Positions 54,423-64,000 of a stretch of DNA of 64,000 nucleotides are shown here, one piece after another. A program made the translations under genes and the position numbers. The DNA is taken from positions 4,198,001 through 4,262,000 of the forward strand of contig NZ_CP121679.1 in the NCBI RefSeq assembly GCF_029760895.1, given 5' to 3'. Under the pieces are notes generated by a model. It was not told the DNA's origin. It searched no databases and saw nothing but the letters and a program-made list of their open reading frames with translations. How positions within the stretch are numbered: position 1 is the first letter of the stretch; each line of letters opens with the position of its first letter. The DNA comes from Ancylobacter sp. WKF20. Its GTDB lineage: Bacteria; Pseudomonadota; Alphaproteobacteria; Rhizobiales; Xanthobacteraceae.

Positions 54423-55730
54423 TCAGGCGATCAGCGCGCCATCGATCAGGCTACCGTCTTGGGCGAAGCGGCCCAGCGGTCCTTCGGCGCGCGCGGTGAG
54501 GTCGGCAAAGGCCAGCGGGCCGAGCGCGACCATGAAATAGTCGTAGGAGGCCTGCCGCTCATTGGCCAGCAGGAACTGGTAGTGCACCCGCATCGGCCGC
54601 TTGCGCACGCGCTTCAGCTTTTCCGGCGAGAGCATGTGCTTGATGTTGGCGTTGCGCAGCAAGGGCTGGCTGCCCTCGATCCGCTCGAAGCCGGCGGTGC
54701 GCAGCGTCACCGGGTGGAATTTGTAGAAATTGATCGCGTCGTGCCGGCCCTGATACTCGACCCAAATGAGGCCGTGCGTGTTGGCTACGCGAGCCGCCTG
54801 CCGGCGCACTTTTTCGCCGCGCGCGTGCAGAGCAAGCTTGGGAATGGTGGCGCCACAGGTCATCAGGCACAGCCGCGCCGGCCCGTCGGCCAGATGCGGG
54901 TCGCGGTCGAGCGCCCGGTCGAGCACGCCGAGCATCAAGGTCGCCCCGAGGCTGTGGCCGACGAGCACGATCTCGTCATAGGCGCCGGTCTGCGCCGCCG
55001 TCACCAGCACGCCGGCGAAGTCGTCGAGCCGGGCATCGACGCTCGGCGTCGCGTCATGCAGGTAGTTGCGGGCGAGATCCCAGTCGTCGAGCGCCTGATG
55101 CAGCCGCCAGTAGCGGCCCGGCCAGCGGAACAGGCCGAAAAACGTCGCCACCCCCGCTCCCACGCCGGCCAGTGCGGCCAGCACCGCGCCGAGTGTGCCG
55201 GCCAGCAGCCAATAGGCAAGACCCCCGGCGACCAGCCCGCCCAGCGCGAACAGCCAGACCATCACATAGGGAAAGAAGAAGAAGAAGCCGTAGCGCGGGC
55301 TGGCGCGGAAATAGCCGCGCGCGGCGCCCCCGAACAGAAAATCGGTCAGCCCGCCAAGCCCGCGCCACAGCCGCACCGGGTCCGGCCGGTCGTCGAGCGC
55401 GCGCACGATGTCGTCCCAGCACAGGATGCGGTAATCGGTCTGGCTGCGCCAGTTCGGCCCTTCGGTCGTCACGTCCCAGCGGGCGAAGGGGCGGGTGCCG
55501 TCATCGCCGCGCGGGGCGACCTCCACCTTGAACGACCACAGCTTGGCGAAGCGCCCCGCCTGGTTGGCGAAACGTCCATGGTGATAATCCATCGGCGTCG
55601 GGTCATGGCCGGGCAGGAACAGCACGAGGCGGCGCGTGCCGACGCGCGGCGCCGGGCCGCCTGCGGCCCTCGCCCCGGATGCCGCCCGGTCCGCCGCTCC
55701 GTCTGCCGCTTCGTTAACCACGTCGTTCAT
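54423..55730 (-). CDS. Lipase-like alpha/beta hydrolase with two membrane segments
   Basis: 435 residues from ATG 55730. A soluble N-terminal segment (RRLVLFLPGHDPTPMDYHHGR) looks like a hydrolase beta-strand and oxyanion region, interrupted by two hydrophobic segments (about 155-200). The nucleophile elbow GHSLG (VLVGHSLGATLML) follows near 265. I infer a membrane-attached hydrolase, with the helices inserted into the catalytic domain. Substrate unknown. 14 bases before the ICMT-like gene. Confidence 0.8.
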   Translation of the reverse strand: MNDVVNEAADGAADRAASGARAAGGPAPRVGTRRLVLFLPGHDPTPMDYHHGRFANQAGRFAKLWSFKVEVAPRGDDGTRPFARWDVTTEGPNWRSQTDYRILCWDDIVRALDDRPDPVRLWRGLGGLTDFLFGGAARGYFRASPRYGFFFFFPYVMVWLFALGGLVAGGLAYWLLAGTLGAVLAALAGVGAGVATFFGLFRWPGRYWRLHQALDDWDLARNYLHDATPSVDARLDDFAGVLVTAAQTGAYDEIVLVGHSLGATLMLGVLDRALDRDPHLADGPARLCLMTCGATIPKLALHARGEKVRRQAARVANTHGLIWVEYQGRHDAINFYKFHPVTLRTAGFERIEGSQPLLRNANIKHMLSPEKLKRVRKRPMRVHYQFLLANERQASYDYFMVALGPLAFADLTARAEGPLGRFAQDGSLIDGALIA

Positions 55731-55994
55731 GCGTCCCGGTTCTAGCCGAACCGTTCGGTCCGATCCAACATTTGTGACGGGACGCCGTTTCGTCTCCACA
55801 CTCTTGCTCGGCTTTGCCGTGTAACGATCGCACGGCGCCGCGGGCCAGAGCCCGCCCATTCCCGTATAATGCCGATGAGCGCCGGCATAGCTTCCGGGCG
55901 CCGCGCGTTGCGCCTGCTGGGGGCTTTGTGTATGCCCTTGAACTTCGTCCATGGCATCGCATCTGCCTTGGATGAGCCGTTACCGGAGACGTCC

Positions 55995-57935
55995 TTGACC
56001 CGTCCTTCCACGCCGCTTCTCGACACCGTCCGCCTGCCGGCCGATCTGCGCCGTCTGCCGGACGACAAGCTGCCGCAGCTTGCGGCCGAGCTGAGGGCGG
56101 AGATGATCGACGCGGTCTCGGTCACCGGCGGTCATCTGGGCGCCGGCCTTGGCGTGGTCGAGCTCACCGTGGCGCTGCATCACGTCTTCGATACGCCCAA
56201 TGACCGGCTGATCTGGGATGTCGGCCACCAGTGCTACCCGCACAAGATTCTCACCGGCCGGCGCGAGCGCATCCGCACGCTGCGGCAGGGCGGCGGGCTC
56301 TCCGGCTTCACCAACCGCAGCGAGAGCGAGTACGACCCCTTCGGCGCGGGCCATTCCTCCACCTCGATCTCCGCCGGCCTCGGCATGGCCGTGGCGCGCG
56401 ATCTCGAGGCGGCGAAGGCTTTGGGCGCCGCCCCGCGCAATGTGGTCGCCGTCATCGGCGACGGCGCCATGTCGGCGGGCATGGCCTATGAGGCGATGAA
56501 CAATGCCGGCGCCATGGATTCCCGCCTCATCGTCATCCTCAACGACAATGACATGTCGATCGCGCCCCCGGTCGGCGCCATGTCGGCCTATCTCGCCCGG
56601 CTGATTTCCGGGCGCACCTACCGCTCGCTGCGCGAGACCGCCAAGCAGCTCGCCAGCAACCTGCCGAAATTCTTCGGCCGGCAGGCGGCGCGGGCGGAGG
56701 AGTTCGCGCGCGGCTTCTGGACCGGCGGCACGCTGTTCGAGGAACTCGGCTTCTACTATGTCGGGCCGATTGACGGGCACAATCTCGACCATCTCCTCCC
56801 CGTGCTGCGCAATGCGCGCGACAGCGAGACTGGGCCGATCCTGGTCCATGTCGTCACCCAGAAGGGCAAGGGCTACGCCCCCGCCGAAGCCTCGGCCGAC
56901 AAATATCACGGCGTGCAGCGCTTCGATGTCGCCACCGGCACGCAGCGCAAGGCGGTCTCCAACGCCCCGACCTATACCAGCGTCTTCGCCGAGAGCCTGA
57001 TCAGCGAGGCCAGGCGCGACGACAAGATCGTCGCCATCAACGCCGCCATGCCGGCCGGCACCGGGCTCGATCTGTTCGGTCAGGCCTTCCCCGAGCGCAG
57101 CTTCGATGTCGGCATCGCCGAGCAGCATGCCGTCACCTTCGCCGCCGGTCTGGCGACGGAAGGCTACAAGCCATTCTGCGCGATCTACTCCACCTTCCTG
57201 CAGCGCGCCTATGACCAGATCGTGCATGACGTGGCGATCCAGCGCCTGCCGGTGCGCTTCGCCATCGACCGCGCCGGGCTGGTTGGCGCGGATGGCGCGA
57301 CCCATGTCGGCGCCTTCGACGTGCCGATGCTCGCCTGCCTGCCGGGCATGGTGGTGATGGCCGCCGCCGACGAGGCGGAACTGGTGCATATGGTCGCCAC
57401 CGCCGCCGCCTATGATGAGGGCCCCATCGCCTTCCGCTACCCGCGCGGTGAGGGCGTTGGCGTCGAGCGGCCCGAGCGCGGCATTCCGCTGGAGATCGGC
57501 CGGGGCCGCGTGCTGCGCGAGGGCTCCAAGATCGCGCTGCTCTCGCTCGGCACCCGGCTTGCCGCCTGCCTCAACGCCGCCGAGCAGCTTGCCGGCTTCG
57601 GCCTGTCCGCCACCGTCGCGGATGCCCGCTTCGCCAAGCCGATCGACCGCGACCTCGTGCTGCGCCTCGCGCGGGAGCATGAGGTGCTGATGGTGGTGGA
57701 AGAGGGCGCCATTGGCGGCTTCGGCAGCCATGTGCTGACCCTGCTGGCGGAAGCCGGCGCGCTCGACCGGGGGCTGAAGGTGCGCACCCTCGCTCTGCCG
57801 GACCTGTTCATCGACCATGATTCGCCGGCCGTTCAGATGAAGCAGGCCGGGCTCGACGCGGACGGCATCATTCGCGGCGTCTTCGCGGCGCTCGGGGCCG
57901 ATGAGGAAGCCCGCCTCACTCTGCTGCGCGGCTGA
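55995..57935 (+). CDS. dxs: 1-deoxy-D-xylulose-5-phosphate synthase
   Basis: 646 residues from TTG 55995 (GGAGA upstream), which matches the family start [14 protein letters not shown]; the frame is open upstream to 55869, but extra residues are atypical. TPP motif [18 protein letters not shown] near 155, the catalytic histidine in GGHLGAGLG and transketolase domain [14 protein letters not shown]. First committed step of the MEP isoprenoid pathway, also feeding hopanoids and carotenoids. The stop is 6 bases before tlyA. Confidence 0.96.
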   Translation: MTRPSTPLLDTVRLPADLRRLPDDKLPQLAAELRAEMIDAVSVTGGHLGAGLGVVELTVALHHVFDTPNDRLIWDVGHQCYPHKILTGRRERIRTLRQGGGLSGFTNRSESEYDPFGAGHSSTSISAGLGMAVARDLEAAKALGAAPRNVVAVIGDGAMSAGMAYEAMNNAGAMDSRLIVILNDNDMSIAPPVGAMSAYLARLISGRTYRSLRETAKQLASNLPKFFGRQAARAEEFARGFWTGGTLFEELGFYYVGPIDGHNLDHLLPVLRNARDSETGPILVHVVTQKGKGYAPAEASADKYHGVQRFDVATGTQRKAVSNAPTYTSVFAESLISEARRDDKIVAINAAMPAGTGLDLFGQAFPERSFDVGIAEQHAVTFAAGLATEGYKPFCAIYSTFLQRAYDQIVHDVAIQRLPVRFAIDRAGLVGADGATHVGAFDVPMLACLPGMVVMAAADEAELVHMVATAAAYDEGPIAFRYPRGEGVGVERPERGIPLEIGRGRVLREGSKIALLSLGTRLAACLNAAEQLAGFGLSATVADARFAKPIDRDLVLRLAREHEVLMVVEEGAIGGFGSHVLTLLAEAGALDRGLKVRTLALPDLFIDHDSPAVQMKQAGLDADGIIRGVFAALGADEEARLTLLRG

Positions 57936-57941
57936 GCGCCA

Positions 57942-58718
57942 ATGTCCGCGCAGGAGCCGCCCGCCGCGCCCACCCGCGACCGGGCCGACCGGGTGCTGGT
58001 GGCGCGCGGCCTGTTCGACAGCCGCGCCCGCGCCCAGGCCGCCATCGCCGCCGGGCTCGTGCGGGTCGCCGGCCGCGTCCTCGCCAAGCCCTCCGAGACC
58101 ATTGCCAGCGACGCGGTGATCGAGGCGCAGGAAGCCTATGAATGGGTCTCCCGCGCCGGCCTCAAGCTCGTCGCCGCGCTCGATGCCGCCGGGCTCGACG
58201 TGACCGGGCGGGAGGCGCTGGATGTCGGCGCCTCGACCGGCGGCTTCACGCAGGTGCTGCTGGCGCGCGGCGCCGCCCGCGTGCACGCCGTGGATGTCGG
58301 GCGCGACCAGATTCATAGCCGGCTACGCGATGATCCCCGCGTCGTCTCGCGCGAGGCGACGGATATTCGCGACCTCGCCCCCGGCGATCTGCCGGCGGCG
58401 GGCATCATCACCATCGACGTCAGCTTCATCTCGCTCGAGGCCGTGCTGCCGGCCGCGCTCGCCCATGCCCAGCCCGGCGCCGATCTCGTCGCGCTGGTGA
58501 AGCCGCAATTCGAGGTCGGCCGCGACAAGCTCTCCAAGGGCGGCATCGTGAAGGATGCGCAGGCCCGGCAGGCGGCAGTCGAGCGGATCGAGGCGCGGCT
58601 GACCGGGCTCGGCTGGCGGGTGAGTCACAAGCTCGCCTCGCCGATTCTCGGCGGCGACGGCAATGAGGAATTCCTCCTCGTGGCCAGTCATCTCGTGGCC
58701 CGGCAGGGGGAGAGCTGA
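57942..58718 (+). CDS. tlyA: TlyA-family rRNA methyltransferase
   Basis: 258 residues. N-terminal S4 RNA-binding domain (RADRVLVARGLFDSRARAQA), followed by an FtsJ-like SAM domain with ALDVGASTGGFTQVLLARGA. Family enzymes 2'-O-methylate 16S and/or 23S rRNA; called hemolysin in older annotation. Immediately after dxs and before the RlmD-like gene, the conserved rhizobial arrangement. Confidence 0.93.
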   Translation: MSAQEPPAAPTRDRADRVLVARGLFDSRARAQAAIAAGLVRVAGRVLAKPSETIASDAVIEAQEAYEWVSRAGLKLVAALDAAGLDVTGREALDVGASTGGFTQVLLARGAARVHAVDVGRDQIHSRLRDDPRVVSREATDIRDLAPGDLPAAGIITIDVSFISLEAVLPAALAHAQPGADLVALVKPQFEVGRDKLSKGGIVKDAQARQAAVERIEARLTGLGWRVSHKLASPILGGDGNEEFLLVASHLVARQGES

Positions 58719-58721
58719 GCC

Positions 58722-60038
58722 ATGGCGCGCGGCACGCGACACACACTGGCCTCACCGGCCACCGAACCCGCACACACTGCACCGACTGTTCACCTCACTG
58801 CACTGACCATCCACCATCTCGGTCAGCGCGGCGACGGTGTCGCGCAGACCGAAAATGGCCCGGTCTATGTGCCGCTGGCGCTGCCCGGCGAGGTGGTGGA
58901 GGCGGAGGTGAGCGGGGATCGCGGCAAGCTCCTTTCCATCCTCCAGCCGAGCCCGGAGCGGGTCGCGCCGGTGTGCCGCCATGTCGGCCAGTGCGGCGGC
59001 TGCGCGCTCCAGCACTGGGAGGTGTCAAAATACCACGCATGGAAGCGCGGGCTGGTGGAAGAGGCGCTCATCCGCGCCGGATTGTCCACGGATATCAAGG
59101 AATTAATCCCCGCCCATGGCGAGGGCCGGCGCCGCGCCGTGTTCCATGCCCGCTCCACTGGCGGCAGCGCGGCGCGCGGTAACGATATACTGGCGGTGGG
59201 CTTTGCCGGGCGGCGCAGCCACGCCATCGTCGCCATCGATGCCTGCCCGATCCTCGCCCCCGGCCTCGACGGCGCGCTGCCGGCGGCCTGGGCGGTGGCG
59301 CAACTTCTGGCCCCGCTCGCCAAGCCGCTCGACATTCAGGTGACGGCGACGGAAACCGGCCTCGACATGGATGTGCGCGGCAGCGGCCCCTTGAAGACGG
59401 CGCTGGTCGCGCGCCTCGCCGATATCGCCGGCCAGCACCGCCTCGCCCGTCTCACCCGCCATGGCGAACTCGTGCTCCAGCGGGAACCTCCCATGATTTC
59501 AATGGGTTCGGCCCGCGTGACGCTGCCGCCCGGCTCTTTCCTGCAGGCCACCGCCGCCGGCGAGGAGACGCTGGCGGGGCTGGTTCTGGAGGCCACCAAG
59601 GGCGCGGCTCGGGTGGCGGACCTGTTCAGCGGCGTCGGCACCTTCGCGTTGCGGCTCGCCCGCAAGGCACGGGTGAGCGCCTATGAATATTCCGAGCCTG
59701 CCATTGATGCCCTTAATCGCGCCACGCGCGGCGTCTCCGGCCTGAAGCCGGTGACCGGCGAGGTGCGCGACCTGTTCCGCCGCCCGCTTTATCCGTTGGA
59801 ACTCAAGAACTTCGACGCCGTGGTGTTCGACCCGCCGCGCCAGGGCGCGGAGGCGCAGGCCCAGCAGCTCGCCCAGAGCAAGGTGCCGCTGGTGGTGGGC
59901 GTGTCCTGCGATCCCGTGAGCTTCGCCCGCGATGCCAAGATCTTGACCGACAAGGGGTTTCGGCTGGAAAGCGTCACCCCGGTCGACCAGTTCCTCTATT
60001 CCACTCATGTGGAGCTGGTCGGGGTGTTTCGGCGCTGA
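58722..60038 (+). CDS. RlmD/RumA-type rRNA m5U methyltransferase
   Basis: 438 residues. TRAM-like beta-barrel at the start ([19 protein letters not shown]), iron-sulfur cysteines in [19 protein letters not shown] domain [14 protein letters not shown] and catalytic VFDPPRQGA with nucleophile cysteine in [10 protein letters not shown]. It methylates uridine in rRNA or tRNA. Adjacent to tlyA, so an RNA-modification pair. Confidence 0.92.
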   Translation: MARGTRHTLASPATEPAHTAPTVHLTALTIHHLGQRGDGVAQTENGPVYVPLALPGEVVEAEVSGDRGKLLSILQPSPERVAPVCRHVGQCGGCALQHWEVSKYHAWKRGLVEEALIRAGLSTDIKELIPAHGEGRRRAVFHARSTGGSAARGNDILAVGFAGRRSHAIVAIDACPILAPGLDGALPAAWAVAQLLAPLAKPLDIQVTATETGLDMDVRGSGPLKTALVARLADIAGQHRLARLTRHGELVLQREPPMISMGSARVTLPPGSFLQATAAGEETLAGLVLEATKGAARVADLFSGVGTFALRLARKARVSAYEYSEPAIDALNRATRGVSGLKPVTGEVRDLFRRPLYPLELKNFDAVVFDPPRQGAEAQAQQLAQSKVPLVVGVSCDPVSFARDAKILTDKGFRLESVTPVDQFLYSTHVELVGVFRR

Positions 60039-60053
60039 CGGTGTTTTAATACC

Positions 60054-60881
60054 TTAATTGCCCCAGCGCTCCATCCACATGCGCTCGCCAATGGTGCAGG
60101 ACACCCGCTTCTGGTCCGCCGCGCGGTGGATCATCTGCGGTTTCGGCGGCACCACGCCGGCGACTTCCAGCACCAGCTTGGTCTTGATCGCGTCGGCGAA
60201 TTCATGCGTGCCGCGCACCGGAATGACGAAGGCGCCGGGCCCGCCGATCACGCAGTCCTCGTAATAGATATCGAGCTGGCCGATATCGAGCATGGAGCCG
60301 GCCGGCTCCTTCAGCATCAGCGGTAACCCGTTAATGGTGATGCCGCGCTTCACCACCGCGTCGCGCGTCGGCTCGACCATTGGTCCCTGATTGTTGGTGC
60401 CGTCGCCGGAAATGTCGATGACCCGGCGCAAACCCTTGAATCTGTTGCGGTCCAGCAGGTCGGCGCTGAACTCCATGGCGCCGGAAATCGAGGTGCGGTA
60501 GACCCGTCGCAACGGCGCCGCGCGGATCGCCTCGGCAAAGCGCGCGGCATCCGCGGCACCGCCGACCACCATCCAGTCGACCACCAGCTTCTGCTCCTCC
60601 GCCCCCGCCCATTCGACATAGGCCAGGGCCACGCGGCCATGCGGGCCGAGCTTGAGCGCGTTGAGGAATTCCGGCGAGGTGACCGCGCGGCTGTAGCCGT
60701 CGCGCTGGAGCGCGAGCTCGTCGAGGTCCATCGAGTAGGAGATGTCGACGGCGAGTACCAGCTCGACATCCACCGGCTCCACGGCGGAACCCTGCGCCCG
60801 CGCCGGAGCGCCGACGCACACACTCAAGGCGAGCGCGCAGGCCAGCCCAACCGTCGCCGTCCACAACCTCACGCACGACAT
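60054..60881 (-). CDS. DUF1194 von Willebrand-type protein, periplasmic
   Basis: 275 residues from ATG 60881, with GGAGG six bases upstream. Signal peptide (LWTATVGLACALALSVCVGA) ends near APARAQ. The VWA MIDAS motif DISYSMDLDE near 45, TSISGAM and DISGDGTNNQG are intact. The family binds divalent metal and protein ligands; role unknown. Convergent with the RlmD-like gene. Confidence 0.9.
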   Translation of the reverse strand: MSCVRLWTATVGLACALALSVCVGAPARAQGSAVEPVDVELVLAVDISYSMDLDELALQRDGYSRAVTSPEFLNALKLGPHGRVALAYVEWAGAEEQKLVVDWMVVGGAADAARFAEAIRAAPLRRVYRTSISGAMEFSADLLDRNRFKGLRRVIDISGDGTNNQGPMVEPTRDAVVKRGITINGLPLMLKEPAGSMLDIGQLDIYYEDCVIGGPGAFVIPVRGTHEFADAIKTKLVLEVAGVVPPKPQMIHRAADQKRVSCTIGERMWMERWGN

Positions 60882-61015
60882 CGCGACCTCCGTCCATGAC
60901 GGGAACACGACGTGTCAGAGACGCGTCAGCGAAAGGGTGACACGGGTCGGGGGCGGCCCAAAGCTGAAATTTCAGGCCCTTACCGCCCCAAGCGATGCCA
61001 TTCGCGTGAGCGGGC

Positions 61016-62323
61016 TCAGGCGTCCAGTACCTCGGTGCCGGTGATCTCGATGCCGAAGCCGGCGACGCCGACATAGGTGCGCGCGCGGGACGCCAGCAAC
61101 CGTATCGAGGAAATGCCGAGATCGCGCAGGATCTGCGCCCCGAGCCCGACCTCGCGCCAGCTCTCGTCGCGCAGCCGCGCGCTGTCGGCGGCGTTGCCAT
61201 CCGGCCCCACCGAGTTCACCGGAACGCCCGTGGTGCCGTCGCGCAGATAGACCAGCACGCCGCGTCCCTCGGCCTTGATGCGCTCCAGCGAGGCGCGGAT
61301 CGCCTTGCCGCCGGTGAACACGTCGCCAATCGGGTCCGCGCGGTGCAATCGTACCAGCACGTCGCGCCCGTCGCCGATCTTGCCGTGGACGAGGGCGATA
61401 TGGTTCACCGGCTCGAAGGGCGTGACATAGGAGATGGCGTGCATGTCGCCGACCACGGTCGGCGCGCTGAATTCCGCCGCCCGGCTCACCAGCTTCTCGC
61501 GCATCTGGCGGTAGGCAATGAGATCGGCCACCGAAATGCGGGTGAGGTTGTGCTGGGCGGCGAAGTCGGTGACCTTTGGCCCCCGCATCACCGTACCATC
61601 GTCATTCACCAGCTCGCAGATGACGCCGACCGGTTCGAGATCGGCGAGTCGGCACAGATCGACCGCCGCCTCGGTATGGCCCGAGCGCATCAGCACCCCG
61701 CCTTCCTTGGCGATCAGCGGGAAGATGTGGCCCGGCCGCACGAAATCCGCCGCGCCGGCATTGGGGTTGGCGAGGCCGCGCACCGTGGCGGTGCGGTCCT
61801 CGGCGGAGATGCCGGTGGTGGTGCCGTGCTTGTAATCGACGGAAATGGTGAAGGCGGTGGCGTGCGGCGCGTCATTGTCCGTCACCATCGGGTTCAGCCG
61901 CAGCCGCTTGGCGTGCTCGGCCGGCAGCGGGGTGCAGACGATGCCGGAGGTGTGGCGCACGATGAAGGCGAGCTTTTCCGGGGTGGCGTGAACCGCCGCG
62001 ACGATGAGGTCGCCCTCATTCTCGCGGTCGTCATCATCCGTCACCACCAGCATCTCGCCGCGCGCGAACGCCTCGATTGCCGCCTGAACGCGGGCCTGCA
62101 GATTGTCGCTCATCATTGCCATCTCGACGCTATCGATCCCGAGAAAGTCGTTGGGGGTGACCGCGCCGCCGGTGATGGCGGCGATCCGGCTTCCCACGTC
62201 ACGGGAGACCCAGGCTTGCTGGTCGTTGCACAGGGCGGTGATGCTGGCCGGCGACAGGCCGACGCTGCGCGCGAAGGCGCTACGCGTCGTTCCTGTCATG
62301 GCGAGCCAATCCGCAAGCTTCAT
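61016..62323 (-). CDS. ribB: HTH-fused 3,4-dihydroxy-2-butanone 4-phosphate synthase with degenerate GTP cyclohydrolase II domain
   Basis: 435 residues from ATG 62323. Residues 1-65 look like a Cro/YdaS-type helix-turn-helix (TRSAFARSVGLSPASITALC). The RibB domain (about 70-275) has VVTDDDDRENEGDLI and RPGHIFPLIAKEGGVLMRSG intact. It makes dihydroxybutanone phosphate from ribulose 5-phosphate for riboflavin. The C-terminal GCHII-like domain has ADPIGDVFTGGKAIRASL where the zinc-binding cysteines (C-x10-C-x-C) should be, so it is unlikely to act on GTP; regulatory RibX-like domains are known in other alphaproteobacteria. A later start near 62122 would drop the HTH. Confidence 0.9.
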   Translation of the reverse strand: MKLADWLAMTGTTRSAFARSVGLSPASITALCNDQQAWVSRDVGSRIAAITGGAVTPNDFLGIDSVEMAMMSDNLQARVQAAIEAFARGEMLVVTDDDDRENEGDLIVAAVHATPEKLAFIVRHTSGIVCTPLPAEHAKRLRLNPMVTDNDAPHATAFTISVDYKHGTTTGISAEDRTATVRGLANPNAGAADFVRPGHIFPLIAKEGGVLMRSGHTEAAVDLCRLADLEPVGVICELVNDDGTVMRGPKVTDFAAQHNLTRISVADLIAYRQMREKLVSRAAEFSAPTVVGDMHAISYVTPFEPVNHIALVHGKIGDGRDVLVRLHRADPIGDVFTGGKAIRASLERIKAEGRGVLVYLRDGTTGVPVNSVGPDGNAADSARLRDESWREVGLGAQILRDLGISSIRLLASRARTYVGVAGFGIEITGTEVLDA

Positions 62324-62404
62324 GCAGCAAGCATAGGCGCGGCGAAATTCACTGGCAATGAAAAAGCGAGCCCCTTTCAGTCATACTGAAGGGTTGCCGT
62401 CGCC

Positions 62405-63517
62405 TCAGCGCGGAAAGGGCCATACAGGCGGCGTGCCGACCTGGGCGCGGGCGCGCAACAGGTGGTCGGCCAGCACGCAGGCGACCATCGCCTCGCCCAC
62501 CGGCACGGCGCGAATGCCGACGCAGGGGTCGTGCCGGCCCTTGGTCACGATATCGGCGTCGTCGCCGTATCGTGTTACCGTCTTGCGCGGCGTGAGGATG
62601 GACGAGGTCGGCTTCACCGCGAAGCGCACCACCACCGGCTGGCCGGTCGAGATGCCGCCGAGAATGCCGCCGGCATGGTTGGCGAGGAAGACCGGCCTGC
62701 CGTCATTGCCCATGCGCATCTCGTCGGCATTGTCCTCGCCGGTGAGGGTGGCGCTCGCGAAGCCCTCGCCGATCTCGACGCCCTTCACCGCGTTGATGCT
62801 CATCAGCGCCCCCGCCAGATCCGCGTCCAGCTTGCCATAGAGCGGCGCGCCGAGGCCGGGCGGCACGCCTTCGGCGATCACCTCGATGACGGCGCCGACC
62901 GAGGAGCCGCTTTTGCGGATGCCGTCGAGATAGGTCTCCATCCGCGCGGCAGCCTGCGCATCCGGGCAGAAGAACGGGTTGCGGCCGATCTCGGCGCTGT
63001 CCCAATTGGCGCGGTCGATGGTGATCTCGCCCATCTGCACCAGCGCGCCAGTGACGGTGACGCCCTCCAGCACCTTGGCGGCCAGCGCGCCGGCGGCGAC
63101 GCGCACGGCGGTCTCGCGGGCGGAGGAGCGCCCGCCGCCGCGATGGTCGCGCAGACCGTATTTCACGTCATAGGCATAGTCGGCATGGCCGGGCCGGTAG
63201 CTCTCGGCGATCTGCGCATAGTCCTTGGAGCGCTGGTCGACATTCTCGATCAGCAGGGCGATGGGCGTGCCGGTGGTAATATGAGACCCGTCTTCCTGCG
63301 GCAGCGTGCCGGAGAGCACCTTCACCTCGTCCGGCTCGCGGCGCTGGGTGGTGAAGCGCGACTGGCCGGGACGGCGCTTGTCCAGCGCTTCCTGGATTTC
63401 CTCCAGCCGGAAGCGGATGCCGGGCGGGCAGCCATCCACCACCCCGCCGATCGCCGGCCCGTGGCTTTCGCCGAAGGTGGTGACACGAAACAGCTGGCCG
63501 AAGGTGTTGAACGACAT
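62405..63517 (-). CDS. aroC: Chorismate synthase
   Basis: 370 residues from ATG 63517, beginning [20 protein letters not shown] with the FMN-site motif. [15 protein letters not shown] near 125 and [16 protein letters not shown] near 310 complete the family pattern. Final step of the shikimate pathway. The frame is open further upstream to 63577 but homologues start here. It ends 82 bases before the RibB gene on the same strand, so the two could share a transcript; a weak hairpin (62371-62394) lies between them. Confidence 0.97.
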   Translation of the reverse strand: MSFNTFGQLFRVTTFGESHGPAIGGVVDGCPPGIRFRLEEIQEALDKRRPGQSRFTTQRREPDEVKVLSGTLPQEDGSHITTGTPIALLIENVDQRSKDYAQIAESYRPGHADYAYDVKYGLRDHRGGGRSSARETAVRVAAGALAAKVLEGVTVTGALVQMGEITIDRANWDSAEIGRNPFFCPDAQAAARMETYLDGIRKSGSSVGAVIEVIAEGVPPGLGAPLYGKLDADLAGALMSINAVKGVEIGEGFASATLTGEDNADEMRMGNDGRPVFLANHAGGILGGISTGQPVVVRFAVKPTSSILTPRKTVTRYGDDADIVTKGRHDPCVGIRAVPVGEAMVACVLADHLLRARAQVGTPPVWPFPR

Positions 63518-63680
63518 GGACGGGGCCCGGACTGGGAGGGGGTGAGGGCTTCTAGGCCCAGCGCGCGCGGGCGTCAAACCGCGTCATCCGCACGGCCGGG
63601 CACGGGAAATTCGGGCGGCGCCATGGTCAAGGCGGCGGCGCTGCCCCATAATAGGCGCACAGTTCACCCTCACGGACCCA

Positions 63681-64000
63681 ATGCCTCTCTTTGAAATCGC
63701 CGTCGTTGTCCTGCTTGTGCTGATCAACGGCGTCCTCGCCATGGCCGAGCTCTCAGTGGTCTCGGCCCGTCCCGCCCGTTTGCGGGCCATGGCGGATAAA
63801 GGCTCGCGCGGTGCCCGCATCGCGCTGTCCCTCGCCGCCGATCCCGGCCGCTTCCTCTCCACCGTCCAGATCGGCATCACGCTGATCGGCATCCTCGCCG
63901 GCGCCTTCTCCGGCGCCACGCTGGGCGGCCGGCTCGGCGAATGGCTGCGCGAGCTCGGCCTGTCGCCCGGTCTCGCCGATGGCCTCGGCTATTCGCTGGT
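63681..64000 (+). CDS. CNNM/CorC-type hemolysin family transporter, 3' end outside window
   Basis: Starts at ATG 63681 and continues beyond the window; 106 residues are visible. MPLFEIAVVVLLVLINGVLA is the first membrane segment, then the CNNM family motif AMAELSVVSARPARLRAMAD and VQIGITLIGILAGAFSGA. The family handles Mg2+ or other divalent cation transport. CBS and CorC/HlyC domains would be further on. Confidence 0.88.
   Translation, partial: MPLFEIAVVVLLVLINGVLAMAELSVVSARPARLRAMADKGSRGARIALSLAADPGRFLSTVQIGITLIGILAGAFSGATLGGRLGEWLRELGLSPGLADGLGYSL

Noticed and set aside
55980..58316. 778-residue open frame antisense to dxs and tlyA
   Set aside because: Shadow of two conserved genes; low-information composition.
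62324..62404. FMN riboswitch before the RibB gene
   Set aside because: The intergenic gap is 81 bases, too short for the RFN element.

Overview
The window is a GC-rich chromosomal segment from an alphaproteobacterium of the Hyphomicrobiales (Rhizobiales). Xanthobacteraceae such as Ancylobacter/Starkeya are a reasonable guess from gene order and protein style, but this is inference. Supporting features are the pckA-chvI-chvG-hprK-EIIA-HPr order, a stand-alone F0 ATP synthase cluster with duplicated b/b' subunits, a CcrM-type methyltransferase, an alphaproteobacterial LexA box (GTTC-N7-GTTC) and REP-like palindromic repeats. It is almost entirely protein-coding. I found no rRNA, tRNA, CRISPR array, prophage or insertion sequence.

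Layout. 1-6.3 kb: a PckA-family gene (cut by the window edge), a HugZ-like protein, the ChvI/ChvG two-component system, and an incomplete nitrogen/carbon-type PTS (HprK, EIIA-Man, HPr). 6.4-13.5 kb: ahcY behind a perfect palindrome, an unrecognised membrane protein, a GNAT acetyltransferase, ferredoxin-NADP reductase with a 17-bp tandem repeat at its end, and a diguanylate cyclase. 13.7-22.6 kb: an aldehyde dehydrogenase overlapping an Hsp70-like gene, ExoD-like and DUF983 membrane proteins, and a surface-glycan cassette (ChbG deacetylase, GT2, GT-C transferase, GtrA). 22.6-30.5 kb: a SAF-domain dehydrogenase with its SorC-type regulator, OhrR, and a LysR/ring-cleaving dioxygenase/esterase group resembling quinone detoxification genes, then a zinc metallopeptidase and MoaB.

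30.5-45.3 kb: a radical SAM gene with an SOS box, DsbA, a DUF721/DciA protein, MutY, CsbD, GST, CcrM, FUSC and ICMT-like membrane proteins, an EamA exporter with an Lrp regulator sharing a common operator motif, and SMC. 45.5-48.3 kb: the F0 operon atpI-B-E-F'-F. 48.4-49.0 kb: a repeat-rich spacer. 49-64 kb: a SleB-type cell-wall hydrolase, TsaC, an HDAC-like deacetylase, XseB, small DUF proteins, an ICMT-like protein, a lipase-like membrane protein, Dxs, TlyA, an RlmD-type methyltransferase, a VWA-domain protein, a RibB fusion, AroC, and the start of a CNNM/CorC transporter.

Most noteworthy: (1) the PckA homologue keeps its P-loop but lacks the metal- and substrate-binding residues; (2) an HTH-RibB-degenerate GTP cyclohydrolase II fusion; (3) a LexA box directly upstream of a SplB-like radical SAM gene; (4) a repeated Lrp operator; (5) paired direct repeats in front of the SAF-domain dehydrogenase. 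No wholly new multi-gene system is obvious.
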